Origin: Amycolatopsis sp. DSM 110486
GTDB taxonomy: Bacteria; Actinomycetota; Actinomycetes; Mycobacteriales; Pseudonocardiaceae
Direction: 5' to 3'
Assembly: GCF_019468465.1 (NCBI RefSeq)
Contig: NZ_CP080519.1
Location: 7,123,001 to 7,187,000 of the forward strand
Length of the DNA: 64,000 nucleotides
Shown here: positions 16,626-25,086 of the stretch, one piece after another
Numbering within the stretch: position 1 is the first letter of the stretch
How the letters are laid out: each line of letters begins with the position of its first letter
The notes under the pieces: model-generated
What the model was told of the DNA's origin: nothing
Databases searched by the model: none
The model's input: only the letters and a program-made list of their open reading frames with translations
Translations under genes and position numbers: made by a program

Positions 16626-17447
16626 ATGCCCGGCACCTACGACCCGTCGACCATGCCGAACGACCTGGAGTTCGTGAAGTACGAGAAGAAGGGCCACGTC
16701 GCGTACATCACGATCAACCGGCCCGAGGTGCGCAACGCCCTGCACACCTTCACCTACCGCGAGCTGCGTCGGGTGTGGCTCGACATGCAGCGCGACCCCG
16801 AGGTGCGGGTCGGCATCCTGACCGGTGAGGGCAAGGCGTTCTGCGCCGGGCGCGACATCAAGTTCCTCGCCGAGTACCAGGCGAAGGGCCAGCAGACGCC
16901 GCACGAGGACCCGTCGAACCCCGCGTACTACTGGGGTGGCGGCGGCATGCCGTACGACGCGAACCTCGACAAGCCGCTCATCGCCGCGATCAACGGGTTC
17001 GCCGTCGGCGTCGGCCTGACGCTCGTGATGCAGTGCCAGCTGCGCGTGATGGCCGACGACGCGTGGCTCGGCGACCAGCACACCAACGTCGGGCGCCTCG
17101 GCTCGCCGCAGGCGAAGTTCCTCGCGCTGCCCCGCGCCACGGCGGCGTTCCTGACGCTGTGCAACGGCCGGCTGACCGCGCAGGACTGCTACAGCCAGGG
17201 CATCGTCAACAAGGTCGCGCCGCAGAGCGAGATCCTGGCGAAGGCCGAGGAGCTCGCGGCCATGGTCGTCGCGGGTTCGCCCAGCGCCGTGCAGGCCGCG
17301 ACGCGCGTGTACCGCATCTCGTCGCTCAACCCGGCCCTGGACGAGTACACCCGCCAGCTCGACCGCGACGTCGCCGCCACCGACGATTCGAAGGAAGGCA
17401 GCCGCGCGTTCGTCGAGCGCCGCTCACCCGTGTGGCAGGGCAAGTGA
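16626..17447 (+). CDS. Crotonase-superfamily protein without the usual catalytic glutamates
   Basis: 273 residues of the enoyl-CoA hydratase/isomerase superfamily. The fold is clear: VAYITINRPEVRNAL, the oxyanion-hole pieces GKAFCAGRDIKFL (about 69-81) and GFAVGVGLTL (about 124-133), and the CoA-binding ends. At the two positions where hydratases carry acid/base Glu (rat E144 and E164) I read His152 in WLGDQHTNVG and Leu176 in ATAAFLTLCNG, by manual alignment. A standard hydratase reaction is therefore doubtful; hydrolase, decarboxylase or isomerase chemistry is possible. GAGGAG precedes ATG 16626. It starts 36 bp after the ABC gene and its stop overlaps the ligase start, so it belongs to this operon. 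Confidence 0.8.
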   Translation: MPGTYDPSTMPNDLEFVKYEKKGHVAYITINRPEVRNALHTFTYRELRRVWLDMQRDPEVRVGILTGEGKAFCAGRDIKFLAEYQAKGQQTPHEDPSNPAYYWGGGGMPYDANLDKPLIAAINGFAVGVGLTLVMQCQLRVMADDAWLGDQHTNVGRLGSPQAKFLALPRATAAFLTLCNGRLTAQDCYSQGIVNKVAPQSEILAKAEELAAMVVAGSPSAVQAATRVYRISSLNPALDEYTRQLDRDVAATDDSKEGSRAFVERRSPVWQGK

Positions 17448-19573
17448 CGCCACTGCAACGCATCCTGGCGCCGCGTTCGGTCGCGGTGATCGGGGCCAGT
17501 GACCGGCAGGGCAACCGCGGCGGCACGGCGGCGGCCCTCATGCGGAAGTTCGGCTTCGCCGGCGACGTGTACCCGGTGCACCCCACCGCGGAGACCGTCG
17601 CCGGCTACCCGGCCGTCCGCTCCATCGCCGAGCTGCCGTCCGACGTCGACGTGGCGATCATCGGCCTCGGCGCGGCCAACGTGTCCGGCGTCGCGCGCGA
17701 GCTGCACGAGGCCGGCATCCCCGGCGCGATCGCGTGGGCCGGCGGGTTCAGCGAGAACGGCCCCGAGGGCGAGCGGCTGCAGGCCGAGCTGGCCGAGGTC
17801 GTGCGCTCGACGGGCGTGCGGCTGATCGGGCCCAACTGCCTCGGCGTGGTGAACACGGCGATCGGGTTCACGGGCACGTTCGCGACCTGGCTGCGCGGCA
17901 CCGACGAGCTGCTGACCAGCGGCATCGCCATGGTCAGCCAGAGCGGCGGGCTCGCGGCCAACGCGCACGCGTGGTCGCAGGAGTCCGGCATCGGCTTCCG
18001 GTACATGATCAGCACGGGCAACGAGGTCGACCTCGGTGTCGTCGACCTGCTCGAGACCGTGGTCGAGGACCCGGGCACCGAGATCGTGCTGGCGTACCTG
18101 GAAGGCGTGCGCGACGGCGCCCGGTTCGCGAAGATGCTGCGCCGGGCACGCGAGCTCGGCAAGCCGGTGCTGGTGCTGAAGGTCGGTCACTCGGCCGCGA
18201 GCGCGGCGGCCATCGCCGCGCACACCGGCGCGTTGGCCGGCGAGACGCGGGTGTGGGACGCGTTGCTGGAAGCGGAAGGTGCCGTGCAGGTGCATTCCGT
18301 GGAGCAGCTGCTCGAAACCGCCGGGTACCTCCACGGCCGAGCCGGGCTGCCGCCGCTGCGGGGCCGCCGGGTCGTGATCATGGGCCACGGCGGGGGTGCC
18401 GGGGTGCTGGCGTCCGACCAGTGCGCGCTGGCCGGGCTGGAAGTGCCTGCGCTGTCGCCGGAAACGCGCGCGGCGCTGGCCCCGACGATGCCGGAGATCG
18501 CGTCGACGAAGAACCCGGTCGACCTCACCCCCGAGGCCTACGTGCAGGAGAAGTGGCGCTCGCAGCTGTCGTCCACTTTGGACGCGGTGGCGAAGTCGGG
18601 TGAAGCCGATGTGCTGCTGACGCAGTTCAGCGTGGGCGAGATCGTGTACCCCGAGGACATCGCCGGGCCGGTCATCGACCTGCACCGCAAGGGTGAGCTG
18701 GCGGTCGCCGTCTACTCGCGCGGGGCGACGGCCGAGGCCGTGAAGCTGTACACGGACGCGGGTCTGCACGTGTTCGACGATCAGCGCGTGGCGGTCGAGA
18801 CGCTGGGCTTGCTCACGGGTCCGATCAGGACGGACGACGAGGTTTCGCGGGCGATCCTGGCGGCGGCGCCGGAGTTGGTGACCCCGGTCGTCGAGGCCAC
18901 GCTGCCCGCGGTGTCCAGTGGTGACGTGGTGGCGGAGCACGAGGTGCACCGGCTGCTGGCGGAAGCGGGCTTCGACGTGCTGCGCGGCGAAACCGCCCAC
19001 TCGGCCGAGGAAGCCGGTGCGCTGGCGGAGAAACTCGGCTTCCCGGTGGTGCTGAAAGCGCTCTCGCCGCAGATCACGCACCGCGCGGCGGTCGGGCTAG
19101 TGCGCCTGAGCGTCGGCGACCGGGCCACCGCGGAACAGACGTACCGCGAACTCGCGGCGCGCACCGAAGCCCTGGGCGCGGATCTGCTGGGTGTGCTCGT
19201 GCAGCAGTCCGCCGTCGGCGGCACGGAGCTGCTCGTGTCGGGATTCCGCGATCCGGTGTTCGGTCCGGTCGTGTCGTGCGGCGCCGGGGGAGTGGCGACG
19301 GAGCTGATCGACGACGTCAGCTTCGCGCTGGCGCCGTTGGACGAAGCCGCGGCTCTGGCATTGCTGCGGCGGCTGCGGACCACGGGGAAGTCGAAGGGAC
19401 TTTCCCTGGAGGAGGCCGGCGCGCAGGCGGTGGCGTTCCTCGTGCGGTTTTCCCGGTTCGTCGAAAGCCTGCCGTGGCCGGGCTTCGTGCTGGAGCTGAA
19501 CCCGGTCTCGGTGACCGTCGGCCGCGCGGTGGCGCTCGACGGGCTGCTGGTCGTGAGCGAGGCGGGACAGTGA
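17444..19573 (+). CDS. NDP-forming acyl-CoA synthetase (acetate-CoA ligase family)
   Basis: 709 residues with fused alpha and beta parts. The alpha half starts with a CoA-binding Rossmann fold (SVAVIGASDRQGNRGGTAAA, residues 10-30), has LIGPNCLGVVNT, a phosphohistidine-type AAHTGALAGETRVWDALLEA near 260, and MGHGGGAGVLASD. The C-terminal half is the ATP-grasp domain (LLAEAGFDVLRGETAHSAEE, GFPVVLKALSPQITHRAAVG, LVSGFRDPVFGPVVSCGAGG). Such enzymes make a CoA thioester from an acid plus ATP or GTP, or the reverse with energy gain. GTG 17444 overlaps the crotonase stop and matches the natural beginning of the family. The acid substrate is unknown. Confidence 0.9.
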   Translation: MTPLQRILAPRSVAVIGASDRQGNRGGTAAALMRKFGFAGDVYPVHPTAETVAGYPAVRSIAELPSDVDVAIIGLGAANVSGVARELHEAGIPGAIAWAGGFSENGPEGERLQAELAEVVRSTGVRLIGPNCLGVVNTAIGFTGTFATWLRGTDELLTSGIAMVSQSGGLAANAHAWSQESGIGFRYMISTGNEVDLGVVDLLETVVEDPGTEIVLAYLEGVRDGARFAKMLRRARELGKPVLVLKVGHSAASAAAIAAHTGALAGETRVWDALLEAEGAVQVHSVEQLLETAGYLHGRAGLPPLRGRRVVIMGHGGGAGVLASDQCALAGLEVPALSPETRAALAPTMPEIASTKNPVDLTPEAYVQEKWRSQLSSTLDAVAKSGEADVLLTQFSVGEIVYPEDIAGPVIDLHRKGELAVAVYSRGATAEAVKLYTDAGLHVFDDQRVAVETLGLLTGPIRTDDEVSRAILAAAPELVTPVVEATLPAVSSGDVVAEHEVHRLLAEAGFDVLRGETAHSAEEAGALAEKLGFPVVLKALSPQITHRAAVGLVRLSVGDRATAEQTYRELAARTEALGADLLGVLVQQSAVGGTELLVSGFRDPVFGPVVSCGAGGVATELIDDVSFALAPLDEAAALALLRRLRTTGKSKGLSLEEAGAQAVAFLVRFSRFVESLPWPGFVLELNPVSVTVGRAVALDGLLVVSEAGQ

Positions 19574-20760
19574 CGGATCTGCTGCTGATCGGTGGTGAGG
19601 TCGTCGACGCCGGTGCCGGGCTTTCCGGGCGGCTCGACGTGGCCGTCACCGGTTCGGTCATCACGGCGATCGGGCCCGACCTCGATCGTGCCGGTGCCGC
19701 GCGCGTGGTTGACGTGACCGGAAGCCTTGTCACGGCGGGGCTCGTGGACCTGCACACGCACGTGTTCGCGCCCGGCTCCGCGCTCAGCCTGGACGCGGAC
19801 GTCGCCGGCGTGCTCTCGGGCGTCACGACGGTGGTCGACGCGGGCAGCTCCGGCGCGGAGAACTTCGCGGAGTTCAAGGCGCTGCTGCCGTCGTGCCGCA
19901 CGCAGGTCGTGCCGTTCGTCCACATCGGACGGCGCGGGCTCGCGGTGAAACCCGACGTGACCACCGCCGACGACCTCGACCCCGACGGCGTGCGCCGCGT
20001 GCTGGCCGAGAACCCCGGCCTGGTGCGGGGGATCAAGGTGCGCATGGTGTCGCCCGCGTTGCAGGGCCCGGGTCTGGAGATGCTCCGGACCGCTCGCGCG
20101 GTGGCGCGGGAGGCGGGGGTGCCGCTGATGGTGCACGTCGGCGACATCGGCGGCCTGGCCGGCCCGCGCGTCGGCCCGGAGACGCTCGACCTGCTCGACG
20201 CCGGCGACATCGTCACGCACGTCTACACCGCCAACCCCGGTGGCGTGCTGGACGCCGACGGCGTGGTGCTGCCCGAAGCACTGGCCGCGGCCGAACGGGG
20301 CGTGCTGTTCGACTCGGCGCACGGCTGCAAGAACCTGTCGTTCGACGTCGCCCGCCGGGTGCTGGACCAGGGGATTCCGCTGCACGCGGTGAGCACGGAC
20401 ATGACGCTCACCGGCCACGGCGAGATCGTCTTCAGCCTCACCGAGGTGCTCAGCCGCTACCTCGCGCTGGGCTTCAGCGTGCCCGAGGTGCTCACCATGG
20501 CCACCGCGGGCCCGGCCGCGGCCGCCGGCATCGCCGACCGCGCGGGCCGGCTGGAGGTCGGGCGCCCGGCCGACCTGTCGGTGCTCGACGTCGTCTCCGG
20601 CGACTGGTCGGTGTCCGACGCGGTGGGCGCCTCGCTGCGCCTGGACCGCGCGTTCGTGCCGGTGCTCACCGTGCGCGCCGGCACGATCGTGGAGCCGGGC
20701 GAGGCGCCGCACAGCTGGGGCTGGGCCCCGACGCCGGCGGAGCCCGCGAAGGTGTGCTGA
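19570..20760 (+). CDS. Amidohydrolase/deacetylase family metallohydrolase
   Basis: 396 residues of the dihydroorotase-like amidohydrolase superfamily (COG3964-like branch). Metal ligands are seen in order: HxH in VDLHTHVF (about 59-61), probable carboxylated Lys in VRGIKVRMV (about 154), His in PLMVHVGDIG (about 190), His in IVTHVYTANPGG, and Asp in STDMTLTGHGEIV (about 278). GTG 19570 overlaps the ligase stop, and no other start gives a complete N-terminal strand (LLLIGGEVVDAGAGL). Relatives hydrolyse N-acyl or cyclic amide bonds. It closes the operon and would release the acid used by the CoA ligase, or act on the imported compound first. Confidence 0.85.
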   Translation: MTDLLLIGGEVVDAGAGLSGRLDVAVTGSVITAIGPDLDRAGAARVVDVTGSLVTAGLVDLHTHVFAPGSALSLDADVAGVLSGVTTVVDAGSSGAENFAEFKALLPSCRTQVVPFVHIGRRGLAVKPDVTTADDLDPDGVRRVLAENPGLVRGIKVRMVSPALQGPGLEMLRTARAVAREAGVPLMVHVGDIGGLAGPRVGPETLDLLDAGDIVTHVYTANPGGVLDADGVVLPEALAAAERGVLFDSAHGCKNLSFDVARRVLDQGIPLHAVSTDMTLTGHGEIVFSLTEVLSRYLALGFSVPEVLTMATAGPAAAAGIADRAGRLEVGRPADLSVLDVVSGDWSVSDAVGASLRLDRAFVPVLTVRAGTIVEPGEAPHSWGWAPTPAEPAKVC

Positions 20761-20766
20761 CTTCGT

Positions 20767-21171
20767 TCAGCCCGCGTCGAGGCGAGCTTCGGCGCGGGTG
20801 GGCTGGAACAGCTCGACCGGGTTGGCGGACGGATCTTCGATCAGCACCTGCCGTCCGCCGACCCCGTCGACGACCGGGCCGCGGAACGCCACCCCGGCCG
20901 CGCGCAGCCGACCGACCTCGGCGTCGAGGTCCTCGACCTCCAGCGCGAATCGGTTCCAGCCGCCCGGCTCGGGCACCCGGCCGTCCGGCAGGGCCTGTCC
21001 ACCACCGGGCCCGCCGCCCGGCGCGCTGAGCAGCAGCCGCAGGTCACCGCGGGCGAGCATCGCGAAGGCCGGGGCGGGGTGCATCACCTCGCTGAATCCG
21101 AGGTGGTCGCGGTAGAACCCGATCGCGGCGTCGACGTCGTCCACGAGGTAGCGCACGCTGACTGTGGCCAT
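20767..21171 (-). CDS. VOC-family (glyoxalase-like) protein
   Basis: 134 residues with two beta-alpha-beta-beta-beta units: VRYLVDDVDAAIGFYRDHLG at residues 5-24 and FALEVEDLDAEVGRLRAAGV near 70-90. A closing VLIEDPSANPVELFQP supplies the usual last metal-site Glu. ATG 21171 is preceded by GGAGG. It converges on the amidohydrolase gene with a 6-bp gap. A short imperfect hairpin spans the two stops (20756-20771). The function could be a small-molecule lyase, dioxygenase or antibiotic-binding protein; no residue decides this. It lies next to a WYL regulator in the same direction. Confidence 0.8.
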   Translation of the reverse strand: MATVSVRYLVDDVDAAIGFYRDHLGFSEVMHPAPAFAMLARGDLRLLLSAPGGGPGGGQALPDGRVPEPGGWNRFALEVEDLDAEVGRLRAAGVAFRGPVVDGVGGRQVLIEDPSANPVELFQPTRAEARLDAG

Positions 21172-21198
21172 GGCAGCCTCCCGAGGAACTCACGATAC

Positions 21199-22152
21199 CT
21201 ACGCCCGGCTGAAGCGCGCTGCCCATTCGTGCACGCGGTCCAGCAGTTCCGGTGGTGTCACCACGCAGAACTCAGCGCCGACGACGCCGAGCGCGAGGGT
21301 GGGCCAGTCCAGCGAGTCGGCGGTCATCAGTACCCGGCAGCGGCCGGCATCGAGCTCCTCGACCGTGGTCCATTGGCCGATGCGCTCGCGCACGGTGGCG
21401 GCCGGCGCCTCGACGACGACTTCCACCCGGTAGGGCCGCGCGACGTTGTCGAGCCCGGCGCGGACGAACTCGGCGGCGTCGGCCGCGGGCAGCTCGCGCG
21501 GGCGGAACGGGGCGCCGGTGCCGTGCGGGTCGCTGAGGCGGTCGACGCGGAAGCTGCGCCAGTCGTGCCGGGCGAGGTCGTACGCGACGAGGTACCAGCG
21601 GCGGCCCACCGGTACGAGGCGAAGCGGCTCGACGTGCCGCTCGGTCTGCAGGCCGCCGGCGGCGGTGTAGGAGAACCGCAGCCGTTCGCTGTCGCGGCAG
21701 GCGAGCGCGATGGCCGTGAGCACGCCGGGGTCGACGCTGGGGCCGGGCGCGCCGTTCCAGCCGAGCGGCACGGTCATCGCGCGCAACGCGTCGACGCGCC
21801 GCCGCAGCCGGGCCGGCATCACCTGCACCACCTTCGCCAGTACGCGCAGCGACGACTCCGCGATGCCCTCGACCGAACCCTGCGCGGCGGCCTGCAGGCC
21901 CACCGCCAGCGCCACGGCCTCCTCGTCGTCGACCACCAGCGGCGGCAGCGTCGCGCCCGGCGCGAGCTGGTAACCGCCGTCGACGCCGCGCTGCGCCTCG
22001 ACGGGATAACCCAGCTCACGCAGCCGGTCGACGTCGCGGCGCAGCGTCCGGATCGACACCTCCAGGCGCCCGGCCAGCTCCTGGCCGGGCCAGTACCGGT
22101 GCGTCTGCAGTAGCGACAGCAACCGCAGGGTTCGCGAGCTCGTGTTGGCCAT
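21199..22152 (-). CDS. WYL-domain (YafY-type) transcriptional regulator
   Basis: 317 residues. An N-terminal winged helix (RTLRLLSLLQTHRYWPGQEL, then VSIRTLRRDVDRLRELGYPV) is followed by a WYL ligand-sensing domain with RWYLVAYDLARHDWRSFRVD and a C-terminal extension ending in VVTPPELLDRVHEWAARF. WYL regulators respond to small ligands or nucleic acids. It is transcribed divergently from the DinB gene with a 91-bp gap, and 28 bp upstream of the VOC gene in the same direction. Either neighbour could be its target, with the DinB gene most common in such pairs. Confidence 0.85.
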   Translation of the reverse strand: MANTSSRTLRLLSLLQTHRYWPGQELAGRLEVSIRTLRRDVDRLRELGYPVEAQRGVDGGYQLAPGATLPPLVVDDEEAVALAVGLQAAAQGSVEGIAESSLRVLAKVVQVMPARLRRRVDALRAMTVPLGWNGAPGPSVDPGVLTAIALACRDSERLRFSYTAAGGLQTERHVEPLRLVPVGRRWYLVAYDLARHDWRSFRVDRLSDPHGTGAPFRPRELPAADAAEFVRAGLDNVARPYRVEVVVEAPAATVRERIGQWTTVEELDAGRCRVLMTADSLDWPTLALGVVGAEFCVVTPPELLDRVHEWAARFSRA

Positions 22153-22243
22153 GAATCCAGATTCTCTCCTATTGAGGTCAGAAAGTAGCCGGAATGGGTT
22201 TTACCTTAGGTTTGTACGCAGACACCGACGAGAGGACGAAGCC

Positions 22244-22780
22244 GTGAACGAGACCCTGACGACCGACGTGACGACGGGCGAGCGCGCCGACCTGCTGGCG
22301 ATGCTGGGAAAGCACCGCCACTTCCTGCGGTTCACGACGCGTGACCTCACCGATGACCAGGCCCGTCTGCGGACCACGGCCAGCGAGCTGTGCCTTGGCG
22401 GCCTCATCAAGCACGTGACGTCGGTGGAACGCGGCTGGGCGGAGTTCATCGTGCAGGGCCCGGCGGCCATGCCGGACTTCGCGGAGATGACCGAAGCCGA
22501 CTTCGCCGAGCGCGCCAACGACTTCGCCCTGCTGCCCGGCGAGACGCTGGAAGGCGTGCTGGCCGTCTACGCCGACGTGGCCGCCAAGACCGACGAGCTC
22601 GTCGCCACGCTGCCCGACCTGGGCGCGACCCAGCCGTTGCCGAAGGCGCCGTGGTTCGAGGAGAACGCGAGCTGGTCGGCGCGGCGCGTGTTCGTGCACA
22701 TCATCGCCGAGACCGCGCAGCACTCCGGCCACGCCGACATCATCCGCGAGTCGCTCGACGGCGCGAAGAGCATGGGCTGA
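22244..22780 (+). CDS. DinB-family protein
   Basis: 178 residues of the DinB/mycothiol-S-transferase-like four-helix fold. The body runs from ERADLLAMLGKHRHFLRFTT through LGGLIKHVTSVERGWAEFIV (His and Glu of the usual metal site) to VFVHIIAETAQHSGHADIIR (the second and third His). Start taken at GTG in GAAGCCGTGAAC; upstream residues in the frame are not protein-like. The domain binds a divalent metal and often a thiol cofactor; here mycothiol would be expected for an actinobacterium. It lies divergent from the WYL regulator and ends at a strong bidirectional hairpin. Confidence 0.8.
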   Translation: MNETLTTDVTTGERADLLAMLGKHRHFLRFTTRDLTDDQARLRTTASELCLGGLIKHVTSVERGWAEFIVQGPAAMPDFAEMTEADFAERANDFALLPGETLEGVLAVYADVAAKTDELVATLPDLGATQPLPKAPWFEENASWSARRVFVHIIAETAQHSGHADIIRESLDGAKSMG

Positions 22781-22786
22781 CCGCGC

Positions 22787-22821
22787 GCCGGCGGGCGCCA
22801 CGTCCTCGGGCGCCCGCCGGC
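22787..22821. terminator. Bidirectional terminator hairpin
   Basis: A 13-bp perfect stem, GCCGGCGGGCGCC (22787-22799) with GGCGCCCGCCGGC (22809-22821), closes on a 9-nt loop. It sits between the converging DinB and SnoaL genes, directly after the DinB stop and 4 bp before the SnoaL stop, and can terminate both. Confidence 0.85.
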
Positions 22822-22825
22822 CGCG

Positions 22826-23293
22826 CTACTTCTCTTCAGCGAGCCACGGGTAGCGATCCGTGTCCTGCCCGGCGTAATCCGGATCGAGGTAGATGAAGCA
22901 GCGGTGGATGTTCCAGTCCCGGATCTCGAACACGTCGCACCATCGGCCGGCCGCCCAGTCGGGCAAGCCGGCGCGCCACGGGCCGTCGCGGTGCTCGCCG
23001 TGGCTGGTGCCTTCGACGACGACGAGGTCGCTGCCGGAGAAGATCCAGGTCAGCTCGGAGTAGTGGTGCTTGATGGCCTTCAGGGTGCCGCCGACGTCGG
23101 AGAACATCCGGCCGATCTCGTCGCGGCCGTCCGCGATGCCCCACTTCGGGAAGTAGACCTGCGCGTCGACTGCGAACAGGTCGAGAGTGCCGCCACCGCT
23201 CGACGTGACGCCGCCGCGGTCGAAGGCTTTGAGGTATTCCATCGCCACGGACTTGCGCTGCTCGTCGGTCATGATCTGCGTGCTCAACGCCAT
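22826..23293 (-). CDS. SnoaL/NTF2-like protein
   Basis: 155 residues with the cone-shaped NTF2-like fold: helical start QRKSVAMEYLKAFDRGGVTS, then DLFAVDAQVYFPKWGIADGR (strand and turn), IFSGSDLVVVEGTSHGEHRD, and WCDVFEIRDWNIHRCFIYLD. AGGAG precedes ATG 23293. It starts 14 bp after the FAD oxidoreductase stop on the same strand, so the two are an operon. SnoaL-like proteins act as small hydratases, isomerases or dehydratases, often on ketosteroid-like or polyketide-like rings. That fits a pathway with the 3-ketosteroid-dehydrogenase-like flavoprotein, but is inference. Confidence 0.8.
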   Translation of the reverse strand: MALSTQIMTDEQRKSVAMEYLKAFDRGGVTSSGGGTLDLFAVDAQVYFPKWGIADGRDEIGRMFSDVGGTLKAIKHHYSELTWIFSGSDLVVVEGTSHGEHRDGPWRAGLPDWAAGRWCDVFEIRDWNIHRCFIYLDPDYAGQDTDRYPWLAEEK

Positions 23294-23307
23294 TTCGGCT
23301 CCTGCCC

Positions 23308-24960
23308 TCAGGCGGGCCGCCGGGCGCGGTCCACGGCGCCTGAGGCCCGGTACGCGAACGCGATGATCGGGCCGAGCGTAGCGCCACCCGCCCAGTAAGC
23401 GCGGCCCGAAGCCGAGGCCACGCAGTTGCCGACCCCGAAGAGTCCCGGGATGGGGGCACCGAGGTCGTCCAGCACCCGTCCGTCCGGGTCGGTCCGCGGG
23501 CCGCCCTTGGTGTCGAGGACGCCGCCGGTGACGAGCGCGGCGTAGTACGGACCGGTGTCGCTGATCGGCCACATCGTCGGGTTCTCGCGGCCGGGCTCCT
23601 CCTTGACCGGACCGTTGAACACCAGCTGGATCGCGGTCTCGCCGCGGGCGAAGTCCTCGTCCTTGCCGTTCGCGGCGAAGCGGTTGAACCGGTCGATCGT
23701 CCGAGGCAGGTTTTCGGCGAAGTCGTCGGCGAGGGTGAAACCACCGGTCTCGGCGGCGTGGGCCGCGAGGCGCTCGCGGATCTTCACCGTGAGCTCGTCG
23801 AGCGTCCGCGCCTTGACCACGTGGGAGTCGTCGCTGCCCGGCGGGACGATCAGGCGGCCGTATTCGTCGCCGGCGGAATGGTCCTGGCTGCGCTGGTCCC
23901 ACACCTGGACGAGCACCAGGTTCGGGTACTCGCCCGCGGCCGGGTCCCATCGGAAGAACGTCCGTGCGGCCTCGTTGTAGGGCAGCTTCTCGTTGGCCAC
24001 GCGCTCGCCCCGCCGGTTCACGAGGATCATCGAGTCGCCGGCCACCGAGAACATGCCGACCAGGTCGGGCCGCCCGGTCTTCTCCAGCGGCACCGGGCAC
24101 ATCCAGGCGTGGTTCATGGTGGCGAACTGCGTGCCCATCGCGGAGGAGATGCGGACGAAGTCGCCCTCGTTGGTCACCGCCGCGCAGCCCGGGTAGGCGG
24201 GGACGCCGAGGTAGTCGCGGCGCAGCTCGTCGTCGTGGGAGAAGCCGCCGGTGGCGAACACGACGCCCTTGCGCGCCAGCACCCGCACCGTTTGCCCGGC
24301 GGCGGTCGTGGCCTCGACACCGGCAACGCGGACACCGTCCACGACGAGCCGTTGGACCCGGTGCCCCGTGCGCAAGTCCACACCGTCGCGCTCGGCGGCC
24401 GCGGACATCTGCCGGACTGCCACTTCGCCGCCGTCGGACATCGATTCCCGGGCGCCTTCCGGCACCAGCACGCGTCCCTTCGGAGCCTTGTCCTCCGGCA
24501 GTTCCGACCAGTAGTCCGGCACGTCCGGGCAATGCCGGTAGGTGAGCGCGCCGTGCTCGGCCAGCAGCTCGGCGGCGGGGCCGGCGCTGTCGTAGAACGC
24601 GCGGGCCATCGAGGCTTCCCAGTCGGTGAGGCCGGCCGTCGGGCTCGCCGGGTCGAACCGGGTCGGCTGGGACAGGCGCGCGACGTAGCGGAGGAAGTCC
24701 TCGAATCGGTCCTCGATGCCGAGCGCGCGCATGGGCTTGTTGTTCGGCACCCAGTACCAGAACGCGGCCTTCTTGACTGTGCCGCCGAGTTCCGGTGCCT
24801 TCTCCAGCAGGACCACCTCGTTGCCCAGCCACCGGCTGAACAGCGCGGTGGGCAGGCCGGCGCCTCCGCCACCGACCACGACCACGTCGGCTTCGACGTC
24901 CGCGGACGTGAGTGTCGCGGGCCGGGCGCTCTCTCGCGGGGCGACTGAATCCTTCGTCAT
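23308..24960 (-). CDS. FAD-dependent oxidoreductase, 3-ketosteroid dehydrogenase/fumarate reductase family
   Basis: 550 residues of the FAD-binding-2 family. The dinucleotide motif is DVVVVGGGGAGLPTALFSRW near residues 25-45, then ELGGTVKKAAFWYWVPNN, a mid-domain KGVVFATGGFSHDDEL, and a closing GLFGVGNCVASASGRAYWAG with AGGATLGPIIAFAYRAS. The flavin end GPYYAALVTGGVLDTKGGPR matches enzymes that desaturate or reduce alpha,beta-unsaturated ketones or acids. ATG 24960 is the first in-frame start after the divergent promoter region. It heads an operon with the SnoaL protein and is divergent from the GAF-Fis regulator with an inverted repeat between. The substrate is unknown; steroid-like or cyclic ketone substrates are plausible. 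Confidence 0.85.
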   Translation of the reverse strand: MTKDSVAPRESARPATLTSADVEADVVVVGGGGAGLPTALFSRWLGNEVVLLEKAPELGGTVKKAAFWYWVPNNKPMRALGIEDRFEDFLRYVARLSQPTRFDPASPTAGLTDWEASMARAFYDSAGPAAELLAEHGALTYRHCPDVPDYWSELPEDKAPKGRVLVPEGARESMSDGGEVAVRQMSAAAERDGVDLRTGHRVQRLVVDGVRVAGVEATTAAGQTVRVLARKGVVFATGGFSHDDELRRDYLGVPAYPGCAAVTNEGDFVRISSAMGTQFATMNHAWMCPVPLEKTGRPDLVGMFSVAGDSMILVNRRGERVANEKLPYNEAARTFFRWDPAAGEYPNLVLVQVWDQRSQDHSAGDEYGRLIVPPGSDDSHVVKARTLDELTVKIRERLAAHAAETGGFTLADDFAENLPRTIDRFNRFAANGKDEDFARGETAIQLVFNGPVKEEPGRENPTMWPISDTGPYYAALVTGGVLDTKGGPRTDPDGRVLDDLGAPIPGLFGVGNCVASASGRAYWAGGATLGPIIAFAYRASGAVDRARRPA

Positions 24961-24994
24961 GCACACACCTTGCGGTTTCCCCGCGTGGCGCGGT

Positions 24995-25011
24995 TGTCTC
25001 ACAATGAGACA
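24995..25011. promoter_or_regulatory. Inverted repeat operator between the FAD enzyme and the GAF-Fis regulator
   Basis: TGTCTCA-CAA-TGAGACA is a perfect 7-bp inverted repeat with a 3-nt spacer, centred between two divergent starts (34 bp from ATG 24960 and 75 bp from ATG 25087). Actinobacterial GAF-Fis regulators of this type are known to use similar spaced palindromes, so it is the likely binding site of the protein at 25087. Confidence 0.8.
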
Positions 25012-25086
25012 GCCGCGGCGCCCGGTCGATGGCCCATGATGGGTGCGCCGGAGGTTCGGTCCGTGAACACAATGGAGTGACAACGG

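Noticed and set aside
22178..22801. A 207-codon minus-strand frame covering the DinB gene
   Set aside because: Overlaps the DinB coding sequence on the other strand and has no protein-like features.
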